From positions 1 to 26,999 of the forward strand of contig JABCPU010000777.1 of assembly GCA_016800925.1 (NCBI GenBank): a stretch of DNA of 26,999 bases. The letters run 5' to 3'. The position numbers were made by a program, and so were the translations under genes. The DNA comes from Suillus spraguei (lineage: Eukaryota > Basidiomycota > Agaricomycetes > Boletales > Suillaceae). This document shows, in pieces, positions 1-10,599 of this stretch; positions within the stretch are counted from its first letter, which is position 1, and each line of letters opens with the position of its first letter. Under the pieces are notes generated by a model. The model saw only the letters and a list, made by a program, of their open reading frames with translations. It had not been told where the DNA came from and searched no databases.

Positions 1-2560
1 GACTGCCTTCTGGCAGACATAATTCGTAATTTATGGCGAAATTGACAATCGAGAGAGGTGCAACAATTAAACGTGAAGTACGGAATGTCGTCGTTTCAAA
101 GCAAACTAGGTCGACCGTTAGGTTGTTCTTGAGAGTGCATATACACGCATCAGTAATTGTGGCAGTGCCTTTCGGTGCGTGAACTGCCACACGGATTTGA
201 TAATTCAAATCGCGCCGCCGGCTTACTAGTAATACTTACCATAGCGCTCAAAGACGGTGAACGGTTCGTTCTGGCTTTAGAATCATCTTCCAAGGACTAG
301 TGAAGATCATAAAAATGATTCAGTAGCGCTATTAGCACTCCAGGATCAAGCAAAGGCTTTGTAAAGTTGCTGTTCAAAAAACTGTACCTCCGACTTGAAC
401 TTGATCAGGATGCGTTGGATGCCCTGGAGGATAATTTTAGATATGCCGCACAGTGAGAGAAATTTCCCCCAAGTGCAGTGGAAATGTGCCAGAGAATGGG
501 AGAACGGCTAACTTTTGAGCAGGTGCCTAACTGTTAACTTCACATTTTCCTTCAGCGGACATGGCAGCGGTGGCGGAAGCGGGCGCGTTAATAATACCGG
601 TAACTAAGCATCCAGTTCATAAACATTGTTGTAGATGGCATGTATCCACTAGACCAAGGTTGAGACTATTGAAAAAAAAAAAACTTAATACTCGTAGAAT
701 TTCGGTGTTTTTCACTAAAATCGGTCGTTCGACGGAACTTCGACCTTGCCATTCTTCGGGGTCTTGTTGCCTGTTGGCCCTTGGGGCATGCCCTCTGTTA
801 GCGAGCCGTACGTGTGCCTATGTAACTTTAGTTCCTGCCGGTAGGCAGATAGGTCAACTGAAAGCTCTAAAAATGGCTTAGGGGTGTAATGAGGTTATGC
901 GCTCATTTACTGACCCCGGAGATCAGAGGGTTAGGATGGAGGGGCACGTACGATCCTCCGTTATCCACAGGTCCAGGTCAAAGGTACCGTGCTGCTTATT
1001 GCAATGGATCTGCAGTAACTTCTCAAGGCCAAATCGGTGATTAGAACTATGCGGCATAAAGTACTTGCAGACCAACATACATACTTTCACGTTTATTTAG
1101 AACAGTGAGAAGGCCAATATGCAAATAGCTGCAATACATCACCAGAATAAGACAGAAGTGCAGTCATGTGCGTTAGGTTCATTGAAGCGAGAAGTGACCA
1201 GAAAATGAAAGTTTTAGTATATCTCACATGAGCGCTGCTCTGTTGTTAAACAGTTGACACATACAGCGAGGGGACATCACATCACGATCAAAATCAGCTC
1301 CGTGCAATGCATCAACGTATACCATCCCCAAATTCCAACACAATCTGAGACGGTTGGTTTTAGAAGCGCGCTACACGATAAGGTCTAGCCAGGCAACGCT
1401 CATATTATCGCCAAACAGATGGGCGAAGTTGGACTACAAGCAACCTATGACACTCATGAGCGATAAACAACACAATGCAGCGGTAGCCTCTTACTGATCC
1501 ATGCTATGATTGGTCCATATCTTCTTGTTCAGTCACCTCTATCTTCATCCTCGCTTCCGTCAAGCATCTGGTCTTCAACGCTCGGCTCGCTTGGCACTAT
1601 TTGTGGTAGAGACATAGCCAAAAGCAAAAGATAGGGGATAGCAGCCCCCATCGAATCGAATCGATCCTCGATGGTCAGGGGCTTGCATCGGCGCAGGTAA
1701 GCAGCTACATCGCGTGACGCAGATGTTATTCTTGCCTTCAGTATGCAAGGAACGCGGTGCTGTGGCAGGTGCGGACGATGCAACTGTTGGGAATGACCAC
1801 GGGGGCGCGAGTTTCTGGATTCTGGAACAGTTATTGGGAGTTGATTATTGTGGTGTAACTGCAAGGTTCTTGGTCGTCGACGACCCAGAATGCTCATTAT
1901 TAGTTTTCTTGTCCTTTTTGCTCTTCGAATTGGCCTTGGCAACGGCTCCGCCTTGTAGCTCACTCTTTTCCGGTCATCAGTAGGGGGTGTAGTAGGGAGT
2001 GCAGTGCAGAGGGAGCACAGTGCAGGGGTTACACGGAGATGGGATAGCAAGGTGTAGCCAAAGGGTCAGGTTCGAGGCCTGGCGCAGTGACAGGTGTCCT
2101 AGTTCGTAGTCGGCAGTCCTCTGCGCTGCGTTGTAGTCAGTCATCGATAGATAGAGTCGTAGCCTCCCACTATAGATATTTGGCCTTGGTTCCATCATGC
2201 CCAAATGTCTTCACCATTTCTATTGTAGACCCCAAAAGTCCAGGCGTCTAGGAAAATAGAGGAGCCTCCTGGCAGCAGCCAGAGCGGATATATGTATTAT
2301 CTTGACTTCTGTGTGGATGTGTTTATCTAGAACAATGATGTCGGACAAGGTTCACCGAGAAGATGTATTCTGAAACTCGGATCATCAACTCAGATCTAGA
2401 ACAATGACAAGAGAGTTTGAGCACATTAGCCTGTTGTTGCCCGCCTTGGAATACCACATGTACATGATGTACCTTACGGCGTAGAGACTACACCACACGG
2501 GTACGTTATTCCAATAGACAGAAGTCGGAATCGAAAAAAATACCACGTGTATTTGAGGGT
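1..2560. other. Left flank, no recognisable gene
   Basis: No reading frame here resembles a known family, and no set of GT-AG introns joins frames into a convincing protein. The longest open stretches (up to about 170 codons on the minus strand around 1529-2050) are arginine- and proline-rich and read like chance frames. A short GC-rich patch at about 1983-2035 has imperfect repeats of a gtgcag-like word. I see no terminal inverted repeats, transposase or RNA gene. Old decayed transposon sequence cannot be excluded by eye. Confidence 0.5.
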
Positions 2561-2566
2561 GAACAA

Positions 2567-2656
2567 TGCAACTCCGAGGCCGGCCTTGAAAGAAATAAGA
2601 CTTTGTGCCACTGCAACTCCGAGGCAGGCCTTAAAAGAAATAAGACTTTGTGCCAC
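2567..2656. repeat. 45-bp tandem repeat, two copies
   Basis: Two adjacent 45-bp units (2567-2611 and 2612-2656) begin with tgcaactccgaggc and end with gactttgtgccac. They differ at two positions (ccggcc/caggcc and cttgaa/cttaaa). The first few bases of a third unit follow (tgcaac at 2657). As 45 is a multiple of three, the duplication keeps any reading frame. It lies upstream of the decayed zinc-binding gene at 3035. Confidence 0.9.
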
Positions 2657-3034
2657 TGCAACAACCTCGTCTACATCCAAAGAGCATTTTTGCCAACACA
2701 AAAATCAACCACCAGTCCCTCAGTTTGCATACACTCAACAGACAACGACTGCATTGCCAGTCAACACATCACCATACAGAAAACACCCGCCTGCACATGC
2801 ACCATGCATTGTGGCAGGCACGACTGTCCGGCCGTTTTTGTGTATGGCAATGGCGTCAACTGGCCCACAGTCAACTGCTCCGTTGATGCCGACTATCCTG
2901 TCTGTACAGGGCAATTCCATAGGCTCACGCCTTCACGCACTCCAGACGGCCACAGCTCACAACACGCGCAAAGCCCTCCACAACTCACCCCTGAGAGCTG
3001 TGGTATCGACAACGGCAGTCGTGACAACGAAGTC

Positions 3035-3510
3035 ATGGCGAGCTCTAATAAGCGGGGACGAAAGGAGAATGAGCGAAAAGAAGATTTGAAGAATGATGAA
3101 TATACCGAAGATGTACAACCTACATCTGTCTGGTGCCGCGAATGTCAGAAGGCCATCAACCTTGACAAGCGTTCCAGGTACTATCCTGGACTGTGGATCA
3201 AGCGCCGGAAAAAGTGCCTGGGCATCCTCAAGATGAAGGTGAGCTAATTTCTCCTACGAATAGAATGAGTAGCTCACTGGATTTATCCAGAACCAGCCGC
3301 CGGCTCATTTGACACGAGCGATGAAATGCGTGAAGGGGAAGATGATAAGGTGATGGGATTCAGAAGTAAGTCAGTCCTCGATAGCAAACGCTAAGATTTA
3401 CCACAAACTCTAGCGTCGGACGTGCGCCTTCGCTTGAAAACGATCGGCACACCAGCACGCCACTACGAGAGATGGGCCCAGCGAGGTTGGATCTTATATA
3501 CTGTGACTGA
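3035..3510 (+). pseudogene. Basidiomycete zinc-binding domain protein, decayed
   Basis: The first exon (about 3035-3238) reads MASSNKRGRK at an ATG, then an acidic/lysine stretch, then a short putative zinc-binding core: C-x2-C, the signature LDKRSRYYPGLW, and a final C. Many lineage-specific Agaricomycete proteins, as I remember them, share this core with a W-x-K-H-R-x2-C ending. Here the expected histidine is arginine (WIKRRKKC), so one likely metal ligand is missing. A good intron follows (3239-3290, GTGAGC to CCAG) and a second is likely (about 3371-3413, GTAAGT to CTAG). The downstream exons join only if the frame is changed at both junctions; read straight, the second exon stops early. 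The frame is open upstream to about 2603, so the true start is uncertain. I read this as a broken copy of a lineage-specific gene of unknown role. Confidence 0.5.
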
Positions 3511-3710
3511 GTGTCAAACGCGAAGATTCAGACCGTGCTTATCAACCCTTGGCTTTGTGCACCTACTAGTACCAGACATCTACATCCCTGTTAGAAAAAA
3601 ATTATGGATTTTGTCCAAAATGCAATCTTCCTTTGATGTTCTGCTGGGTTTGTGTGATAAAATGGAAGATAACGATCCTTTATGCGTAATCAAGGTCAAG
3701 CAATGATCAC

Positions 3711-4752
3711 AGTCGTGATCGACAGGGACTCGGATATCGCCGGTTTTGCCAAGTCGTCGGAAGGAACCGGTACCACAGTCTGAGAGGTTTGCTAAATCCA
3801 CAGCTTCCTCAGCCCACCATCCGTCCCCATCATTCACAACATCATTAAAAATCAAGACGCACTATAAACCATTATATCTCCCTTATAATGGTCATAAATA
3901 CCTGCAATCAGATGAAATATGACAAGAATGTCATATATACCTTCAAACACCTAGCCTCCTTTTTGAATATGTCCGGGCAAGGGGGGTACTCTACAAATGT
4001 ATTCTATAGCTCAATAATATTCTGGCATCCAGTCTCTATCCCGGTAGCTTCTTCGCAACGCAACAGTAACAGACGGACAGGCCGGATAACTAGGACGAGT
4101 GTAACGTGTAGGTGTGGTACGGTACTACTGATTTCGTATGCGGGATTTGCAGGGCATCACGATAGAGTGCGGCAACAGAGGATCGAGTTCGACAGTTCGG
4201 CCATGGGATACAATCAGTCATGGGATCAAGGTCATCTAAACGAGTTTTGGCCATCAAGTCCAATTTCCTATGGAATCGCTCCTAACCATACTGTCGAAGC
4301 CAAGTTCCCTAGACGAACTTAGGAAACGTGACCAGGACGAGACTTTCTGGACCGGTACAAGCGTTAATGAGTGAGTAAAGGTAAATAGGTGATTGCGTAG
4401 CTACATACTACAGATCAATAGAAGTAGCAAGCTATTTCTTATAAAGAAAATATACGTGATTGAGGTCTCAAGTCACGCTGCCGACACCTACTTCATTTAC
4501 TTTGAGATCTGGGAGCCCAACTCTTTCAGAGTAGGAAGAATTGCATTATTAAAGTTAGGAACAGGGTTGCAGGGAAATAAGGCTGCCATAAGTTTGGGTG
4601 TCGGTTGCAGAAAACGAATGGAGAACCGAGCTTAGTCTTGCCGCTCAGATGGGAATTCAGTTCTCGATCATCGTATTTTTCAGTGAGTGCGACGTTTACG
4701 ATCGCGCACCACCTTGGCTGACCGTAACCCGGAACGAATGCCCTCCTAATAG
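3711..4752. other. Intergenic, nothing recognised
   Basis: A frame of 144 codons is open on the plus strand at 3888-4322, but its composition and lack of any family motif make it look like chance. No intron set improves it. The right end abuts the first GH16 duplication unit at about 4753. Confidence 0.4.
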
Positions 4753-6580
4753 ATTCTATGGCATGTAAGTGAAGCAAGTAACATCCTCTATGTGCTATAT
4801 GATCTGCGTTATCTACAATGAATCCACTGGCCCAATAATTTTTTCTCAAGGATTGCTGAGCGGAAATACGAAAACAACACGACTAATGCCTGCCCTACGA
4901 CATCTATTTGTAGATGTTCACAGACGAGATCTCGAAGTAGGCATTTGTGAACGCGCTAGGGTTGTCTGCGGAGAGTTCACAGTTGTACTGAACATTCGCA
5001 CGGAGGCACTTACTGTCGACGTAAGTCACGCAGTCCAACGGACATCCAGAAGCATTATAAACAGCTGCGTTGCCTGCCCAGTCACCGCCTGCACGCGGCA
5101 TGAGCATGACAGTCCACTACAAAACAATGCAAGACTCACAGAACGTCAGATTAATGATAATGTTGTTGCCTCCAAAGTGGGACTGGATGTCACACTCGGT
5201 GTTGTTAGGGAAGTTGGCTGCAGGAATGCCCTAGCAGTCAGATTATATGTAAGCGAAATTCAAAAGAGATGCGAAGACTATCACCCAGGTGTCAGTATCG
5301 ATGATCCATGCACCGCTCCTGATGTCCAAAGGAACAAATGGATCGCATCTCTCCCAGAACCAGACCTTGATATAGTGAAGTGTGCGTTCCATAGCATACC
5401 TACAGAAGAACCTGTGAGCTGCAAGAGTATTGAAAGTAAGTTTCTGGGCATAACGCACCATCCACCGCCGATGTTGTTGAATGCTGGACCAAAACTATTC
5501 ATGTCTTCATTAAGCTTCACACCACACCCAACATTGTAAGCGACTATTGCATTTTAGCACGGGAATGGGATCAGTTATAGTGGTATCACCTGAAGCATCA
5601 CAGTTCGTTGTTATAGGGGTTCTAAATGATTAGCATTTTAGTCGAACAAGATTCAATGCAGTGACGCATTAAAATATACCCTGATTGAATGGTGTTATTT
5701 GGCATGGAACAATCTGGGAGATATTGAAAAATAGCAGTTGCAGATGTCATAGTGAACGAACTATGGCTGGTATGGAGCGTCGACTGGTTAGGCACTACAT
5801 TGTTCACACCCTCGAGGATATCGACTTCACCCTGGCGAAGAGATGTGCGTTAGGATGGCAGAGTTATCACACAAGGAAAGAACAAACACTGGCAGGCCAA
5901 TCAGACTCTTTGGTTTCCCAGATAGCCTGCTATCTGTTACTATAGACTTGTTTCATTGGAACCGCCTACTTACAGGCCATGTACTATTCCAAGATATGTA
6001 AGCGACAGAACCCTCGAACAAATCAAAGAAGCTCACCCGCATCCTTCGGGTATGTGTTGTATGTCAAAGCTATTATTACAAGGCATCAGTCGGTGAGACA
6101 TTTCTGAAAAATCACTTACACAACAACATGTTCATAGTACTGGTTATTAGACCGAATCCTGACCGAATTCCGACCCGTGTCATTGGCGTTCAAAACCGTG
6201 GTATGATCTGCGCGCAAGATGAAGGTATCACTCGTGGCATAGGTCAAGTTGAGGTTCTGTGCTGTTGTTCGGTCGACATACGTCCTGTCATTTGATGAGA
6301 AAAAGAACAAATTGCATGCATGCGGGGTGGACATACACACGCCCGTTGGTGGGGTCAGTGATATTTTCGAAATTGAAGGAGTCGTAGAAGCCTTCGCCAC
6401 TAACACACTCGTCCAGAGTGTAAATCCCACCTGCCAGAGCAGATCCCACAAGCGAAGCAAGAGCAAGACTGCTGCTGACAATCTTCATTCAGACTGGACT
6501 GGGTGACAGTGCGACTGGGGAGAGGGAGAGTATTGGCCTCGGTGCCTTCTCTCGATATTGAAAAAATCCACCTGCCCGAC
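4753..6580. repeat. Segmental duplication, unit 1 (GH16 gene)
   Basis: This 1.83-kb segment matches 7415-9249 in the same orientation. Similarity starts at attctatg (4753) in the gene's 3' flank. It runs through all 13 exons and 12 introns and ends at the shared tccacctgcccgac (to 6580) upstream of the gene. Introns match as well as exons, so this is a DNA-level duplication, not a retrocopy. The sequence between the units (6581-7414) has no counterpart. Confidence 0.9.
4904..6488 (-). CDS. GH16 family endo-beta-1,3(4)-glucanase-like, copy 1
   Basis: This is a predicted secreted glycoside hydrolase of family 16, a laminarinase-like beta-glucan hydrolase or remodelling enzyme acting on fungal wall or external glucans. 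Thirteen exons (6337-6488, 6120-6284, 6037-6069, 5974-5983, 5888-5926, 5762-5831, 5680-5713, 5590-5621, 5459-5543, 5285-5399, 5140-5230, 5014-5088, 4904-4965) splice in phase at GT-AG sites into 320 residues. A signal peptide ends near SALA (residues 16-19). The GH16 signature GEVDILEG is at residues 134-141, with nucleophile E135, D137 and acid/base E140. Other family landmarks are GCGTWPAIWE, GPAFNNIGGGWYAMERT, IKVWFW and the C-terminal FCGDWAG. Exon 4 is only 10 nt. The gene ends with a normal TAG after NIYK. The true substrate cannot be told from sequence. Confidence 0.9.
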
Positions 6581-7414
6581 GCCTAGTATGGGCAGTCCAT
6601 CAAGAGAACCGATGAGTCCTTTATGGTGCGTTACGTTGATCGCTGGGGCCTGTACCTCGTAATGTATGATTTCATGTTGCTTTAAGCGACGAAAATTAAG
6701 ATTCTCTGTTGAACGTGTATCTCATCCAGCTTCATCTGACTTGCGCAGAGTCGAAGGCACGACCTGATTGTGTTGGGCTGGTCCGAGCGTTAGCTCCGGG
6801 CGGGATGCAAGCAAGTGGAGCCCTGTTTGCGAATTCGGTAGTGCGCTGACCCAAGTTGTGCACCGCGATTCGGATACTCGCTTGCCACCCGACATCGGAA
6901 CCCGAGATGCCGGAGCTTAAAACCTCTTAGGGAGCAAGGTGATATACTCGAAAATAGTAATAGTTTGCCAATCGAAACACATTCCTCACCTCACTGGTCT
7001 CAAGCTAGGCCTCAAGCTGAAGCTTGAAGCTTGAAGCTTGAAGATCGACCATTGTATTACACATCAATGTTGGCGTTATTAAAGCCATAGAGGTCTTCTT
7101 CTGACCTTAAAGATCGTTCCAAGTCACCGGGGTATCTACTACATCAGTGAATTGATGAGTAAGCGTTCGACCGCTTTCTGGCAAGTACTACTAGTACGTC
7201 GTCCTCACAAGAATGCCAAGGACTTCTACTTCAATGAAGTTGATAGTGATCTCAGTTCCAGACGGTACGTTATGTTACACCGTTACAAAATCGGTGCACT
7301 ATTATGATGCCAGTGCCGTTTACTGGAAGGACACATCATAGATTTTGTTGATCTGGAGCAATACGCTTTTCCTATCTATCCGCAGAATTTCGGCTGCCCG
7401 AGCGAATAAATTGT
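6581..7414. other. Spacer between the two GH16 units
   Basis: This 834-bp stretch between the duplicated segments contains no recognisable gene and no third GH16 remnant. It presumably holds the promoter of copy 1 and the 3' flank of copy 2. The only visible structure is a short 7-bp tandem repeat at about 7014-7043. Confidence 0.5.
7014..7043. repeat. 7-bp microsatellite (agcttga)n
   Basis: About four units of agcttga lie in tandem, the first one imperfect (agctga). Each unit overlaps the palindrome caagcttg. The repeat lies in the spacer between the GH16 duplication units and is too short to infer a function. Confidence 0.85.
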
Positions 7415-7549
7415 ATTCTATGCTATGCAACATCCTCTGTGTGTTTCTATGTGCTATATAATCTGTACTATCGACAATGATTATTTTTGACCCACTGGCC
7501 CAATGATTTCTTCCGGGGATTGCTGAGTGGGAATATGAAAACAACACAA

Positions 7550-9163
7550 CTAATGGGGGCCCTGTGGGGTCCATTTGTAGATATTCATGGACGAAATCTG
7601 AAAGTAGGCGTTTCTGAACGCCTTAGGGTTGTCTGCGCAGCGGAGAGTTCACAGTTGTACTGGACACTCGCACGGGAGCACTTACTGTCGACGTAAGTCA
7701 CGCAGTCTAACGGACATCCAGAAGCACTGTAGGCAGCTGCGTCACCTGCCCAGTCGCCGCCTGCGCACGGCATGAGCATGACAGGCCACTACAAAACAAT
7801 GCAAGACTCACAGAACGTCAGGTTTATGATAATGCTGTTGCCTCCAAAATGAGACTGGAAGTCACACTGGGTGCTAGGGAAGTGGGCTCCAGGGGTGCCC
7901 TGGCAGTCAAATTATATGTAAGCAAAATTCAAAAGAGATGCGAGGACTATCACCCAGTGTATGGTATTGATTATCGATTCACCTCTGCTGACGTCCAAGG
8001 GAACAGATGGGTCAGATCTCTCCCAGAACCAAACCTTGATATGATGAGGTGTACGTTCCATAGCATACCTTCGGAAAAACCTGTGAGTCCTGAAAGTAAG
8101 TTTCTGGGCCCATAACGTACCATCCTCCACCGTTCCTATTGAATCCTGGTCCAAAACTGTTCATGTCTTGAGTGAGCTTCACAGCACACCCAGCATTACC
8201 AGCGACTGTTGCATTTTAGCACGAGATTGGAATCAGTTATAGTGGTATCACCTGAAGTATCACAGTCCGTTGTTTTAAAGGTTCTAAACGATTCGCATTT
8301 TAGCCGAACAAGGTTCAATGCAGTAACGCATCAAAATATACCCTGATTGGGTGGTGTCACCTGGCATGGAGCAATCTGGGTGATGTTGAAAAAAAAGACG
8401 GTTACGGATGAGTCATGGTGAACGAACTGTGGCTGGTGTGGAGCGTCGACTGGTTAGGCACTACATTGTTGACACCCTCGAGGATATCAATTTCACCCTG
8501 GAGAAGGGATGTACGTTAGGATGGCAGAGTTATCACACAAGGAAAGAACAAACTTTAGCAGGCCAATCAAACTCTCCGGTTTCCCAGATAGCCTGTTATC
8601 TGTTACTATTAACTTGCTTCATTGGAACCGCCTACTTACAGGCCATGTGCTATCTCAAGATATGTAAGCGACAGAACCCTCGAACAAATCAAAAAAGCTC
8701 ACCCGCATCCTTCAGGCATGTGTTGTACGTCGAAGCTATTATTACAATGCATCCGTCGGTGAGACATCTCTGAAGAATCACTTACACAACAACATGCTCG
8801 TAATACTCGTGATGAGACCGAATCCTGACCGAGCTCCGGCCCGTGCTACTGGGATTCAAAACCGTGGTATGATCTGCGCGCAAAATGAAGGTATCACTCG
8901 TGGCATAGGTCAAGTTGAGGTTCTGTGCTGTTGTTCGGTCGACATACGTCCTGTCATTGGATGATAAAAAGAACAATTTACGTGTATGCGAGGTGGACAT
9001 ACACACGCCCGTTGGTGGGGTCAGGGATATTTTCGAATTTGAAGGAGTCGTAGAAGCCTTCACCAAGAACGCGCTCAGTCAGAGTGTAGCCGCCACCTGC
9101 TAGAGTAGATGTAGATCTCGCAAGCGAGGCAAGAGCAAGAATGCTGCTGATGGTCGTCCTCAT
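7550..9163 (-). CDS. GH16 family endo-beta-1,3(4)-glucanase-like, copy 2
   Basis: This is a paralogue of the gene at 4904-6488 with the same predicted secreted glucanase role. Thirteen exons (9003-9163, 8786-8950, 8703-8735, 8640-8649, 8554-8592, 8428-8497, 8342-8375, 8252-8283, 8121-8205, 7954-8068, 7812-7899, 7686-7760, 7550-7632) join in phase into 329 residues. A signal peptide ends near STLAGG. The catalytic motif GEIDILEG is at residues 137-144, with E138, D140 and E143 intact. In exon 2, 7 of 55 residues differ from copy 1, and exon 10 has a serine where copy 1 has a cysteine (ERSDP/ERCDP). The stop used by copy 1 (TAG) is TGG here, so the protein runs on for WTPQGPH before the next TAG. 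The gene looks functional. Confidence 0.9.
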
Positions 9164-9224
9164 TCAGACTGGACCGGCTGACAGTGCAGCAGGGAGAGTG
9201 AGAGGACGGACCTGTTTCTCTCGA

Positions 9225-9231
9225 TATTTAA
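9225..9231 (-). promoter_or_regulatory. TATA-like element of GH16 copy 2
   Basis: On the minus strand the sequence TTAAATA lies about 62-68 bp upstream of the copy 2 ATG, inside the conserved upstream flank. The same site in copy 1 (about 6555-6562) reads TTCAATA, a poorer TATA match. The assignment rests only on position and composition. Confidence 0.35.
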
Positions 9232-9249
9232 GAAATCCACCTGCCCGAC

Positions 9250-9880
9250 AACCATAAGTGCCGACCCGATAGAAAGATATTAGTCCCACGAGCAAGCCCC
9301 CCAACGTGTCATCTCACTGGGAACTTCGAGACGTTACTAATATTGTGTGAGCTAGTACGCTGATCATATATTGAAACGTCTCCGAGTCTCCGATTGGGCG
9401 AACGGCAGTACTCCAGCAAAATTGAAAGGATATCGGTGATTGCACACCATCAGACCGGATCGATTCTGCGAATGGATACACGTATAGGAACTTTAAATGG
9501 CTAGTGCTTCAGTACTCAGTCACGTTAAGAATTGCATAGACGCCACTTACAATGCACTGCCACAACCAAAAATCAACTGTCACTAGCGGATCGTTCATTC
9601 GAATCCACTTAAAAAAACTAGTTGATTCTGGCAAGAATCCCTGACACCAGCGACTGACTACTGATCAGTGCCACCCGGGGTCGAGCATCATGCGGCAGCA
9701 CCGCTAGTAGTAATCCCCACCACCCAGTAGCCAGCGCAATAGAAGATTTGTATATATCTGCTAGCAGGCTACTGTGCGTTGTCACAGCCATCAAAACATA
9801 GAGTGATCTGAGATGGCGAAATGATTGCCAATGCAAACCGGTCGCGCGAGCGCATACACCGTGGTATCATTATTTGCTGG
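9250..9880. other. Intergenic, upstream of GH16 copy 2
   Basis: I see no gene here. The open frame on the minus strand (9618-9836, 72 codons) has no recognisable motif. This stretch presumably includes regulatory sequence for GH16 copy 2. Confidence 0.4.
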
Positions 9881-9886
9881 CAGGCC

Positions 9887-10570
9887 TTATGAGTCGACGG
9901 CCGCCATGAATACCAATTGGTCATCAATATCTCCAGCAGCGTGCCCTATGTACACTATAGCAAACCAACAAATAAGCAACAATCTAAAAGAATGTACACT
10001 CACACTGTGAGATCATGGTTGGGAAGTCGAAAATATCTGCGAGGTTCTCGGTATTTCTCAGGCCAGTTCTGCTTTCGTTGGCAAAACATGTTTGAAGAAC
10101 TTGATACTGTTCTCCACTTGTCGGCCGCGCGAGAATAATCACACGAGTGCTCGTGACAGCAGTCGAAGACCTCTTCACTGAAGAATCAGATTCGCACCTT
10201 GACGAAATTTACACTTGGCTTGCAGTCGAGCATTTGAACATCATCATCACCACATCATCCTTGTTGGCGATGGCTCAGAGTTTTTTATCTTCGATAAAAC
10301 TAGCAAGAACGAGCGTACTTATGCACAGAGATGATCACACTACGGACAACATGCAACTCCAGCTGATCAACTTCGACCTTGTCATCTTCTCCTACTGAAT
10401 TTTTGGTTGACCAGTCAGCCTCGGAGAGGTGCCTTATTCTCTCATCATCATTGATATATGGCGCAGGCGAGTCTGAGAACTGCGGCGTAGTGGTTCGTCG
10501 CTCCCAGGCCGCTTTGAGCCTATGTTTGACTGGGATCTTGATGGTTGGCGTTTTGGAATTGGTTTTCCAT
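9887..10570 (-). CDS. Hypothetical protein, model uncertain
   Basis: I do not recognise a family. Several adjoining minus-strand frames have protein-like composition and plausible splice sites. One is a charged stretch around 10370-10570, containing AAWERRTTTPQFSD and DDERIRHLSEADW. Another is an exon at about 10004-10172, containing TSGEQYQVLQTCFANES and LADIFDFPTM. A last exon at 9887-9954 follows a 49-bp intron (9955-10003, GTGAGT to ATAG) and ends in TAA. The middle part (10170-10370) can be joined in more than one frame, and no convincing start was found. This may be a small lineage-specific gene, a fragment, or chance. Confidence 0.25.
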
Positions 10571-10599
10571 AGAAATATATGTGTATGACACGTGGTTGA

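Larger units (their letters stand above)
7415..9249. repeat. Segmental duplication, unit 2 (GH16 gene)
   Basis: This is the second copy of the segment at 4753-6580, in the same orientation, starting at attctatg and ending at ccacctgcccgac. Exon number, intron positions and most intron lengths are conserved. Small indels are present, for example one codon fewer in exon 11 and three more codons in exon 1. Confidence 0.9.

Noticed and set aside
1529..2050. 173-codon minus-strand frame resembling a possible transposon remnant
   Set aside because: It has no catalytic motif of any transposase or reverse transcriptase, no terminal repeats and no target-site duplication. Its proline/arginine bias fits chance.
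2547..3089. 180-codon frame rich in Thr/Pro/Ala overlapping the zinc-binding region
   Set aside because: It might be a low-complexity N-terminal exon joined by frameshift to the zinc-binding frame, but no splice or single indel links them convincingly, and the third frame is also open there.
4769..5539. 256-codon plus-strand open frame
   Set aside because: It lies antisense to GH16 copy 1 exons and introns, whose minus-strand model is complete and in phase. It has no family motif and is a shadow frame.
7014..7043. Possible CRISPR-like or regulatory repeat
   Set aside because: Units of 7 bp with no spacers are a simple microsatellite, and the genome is eukaryotic.
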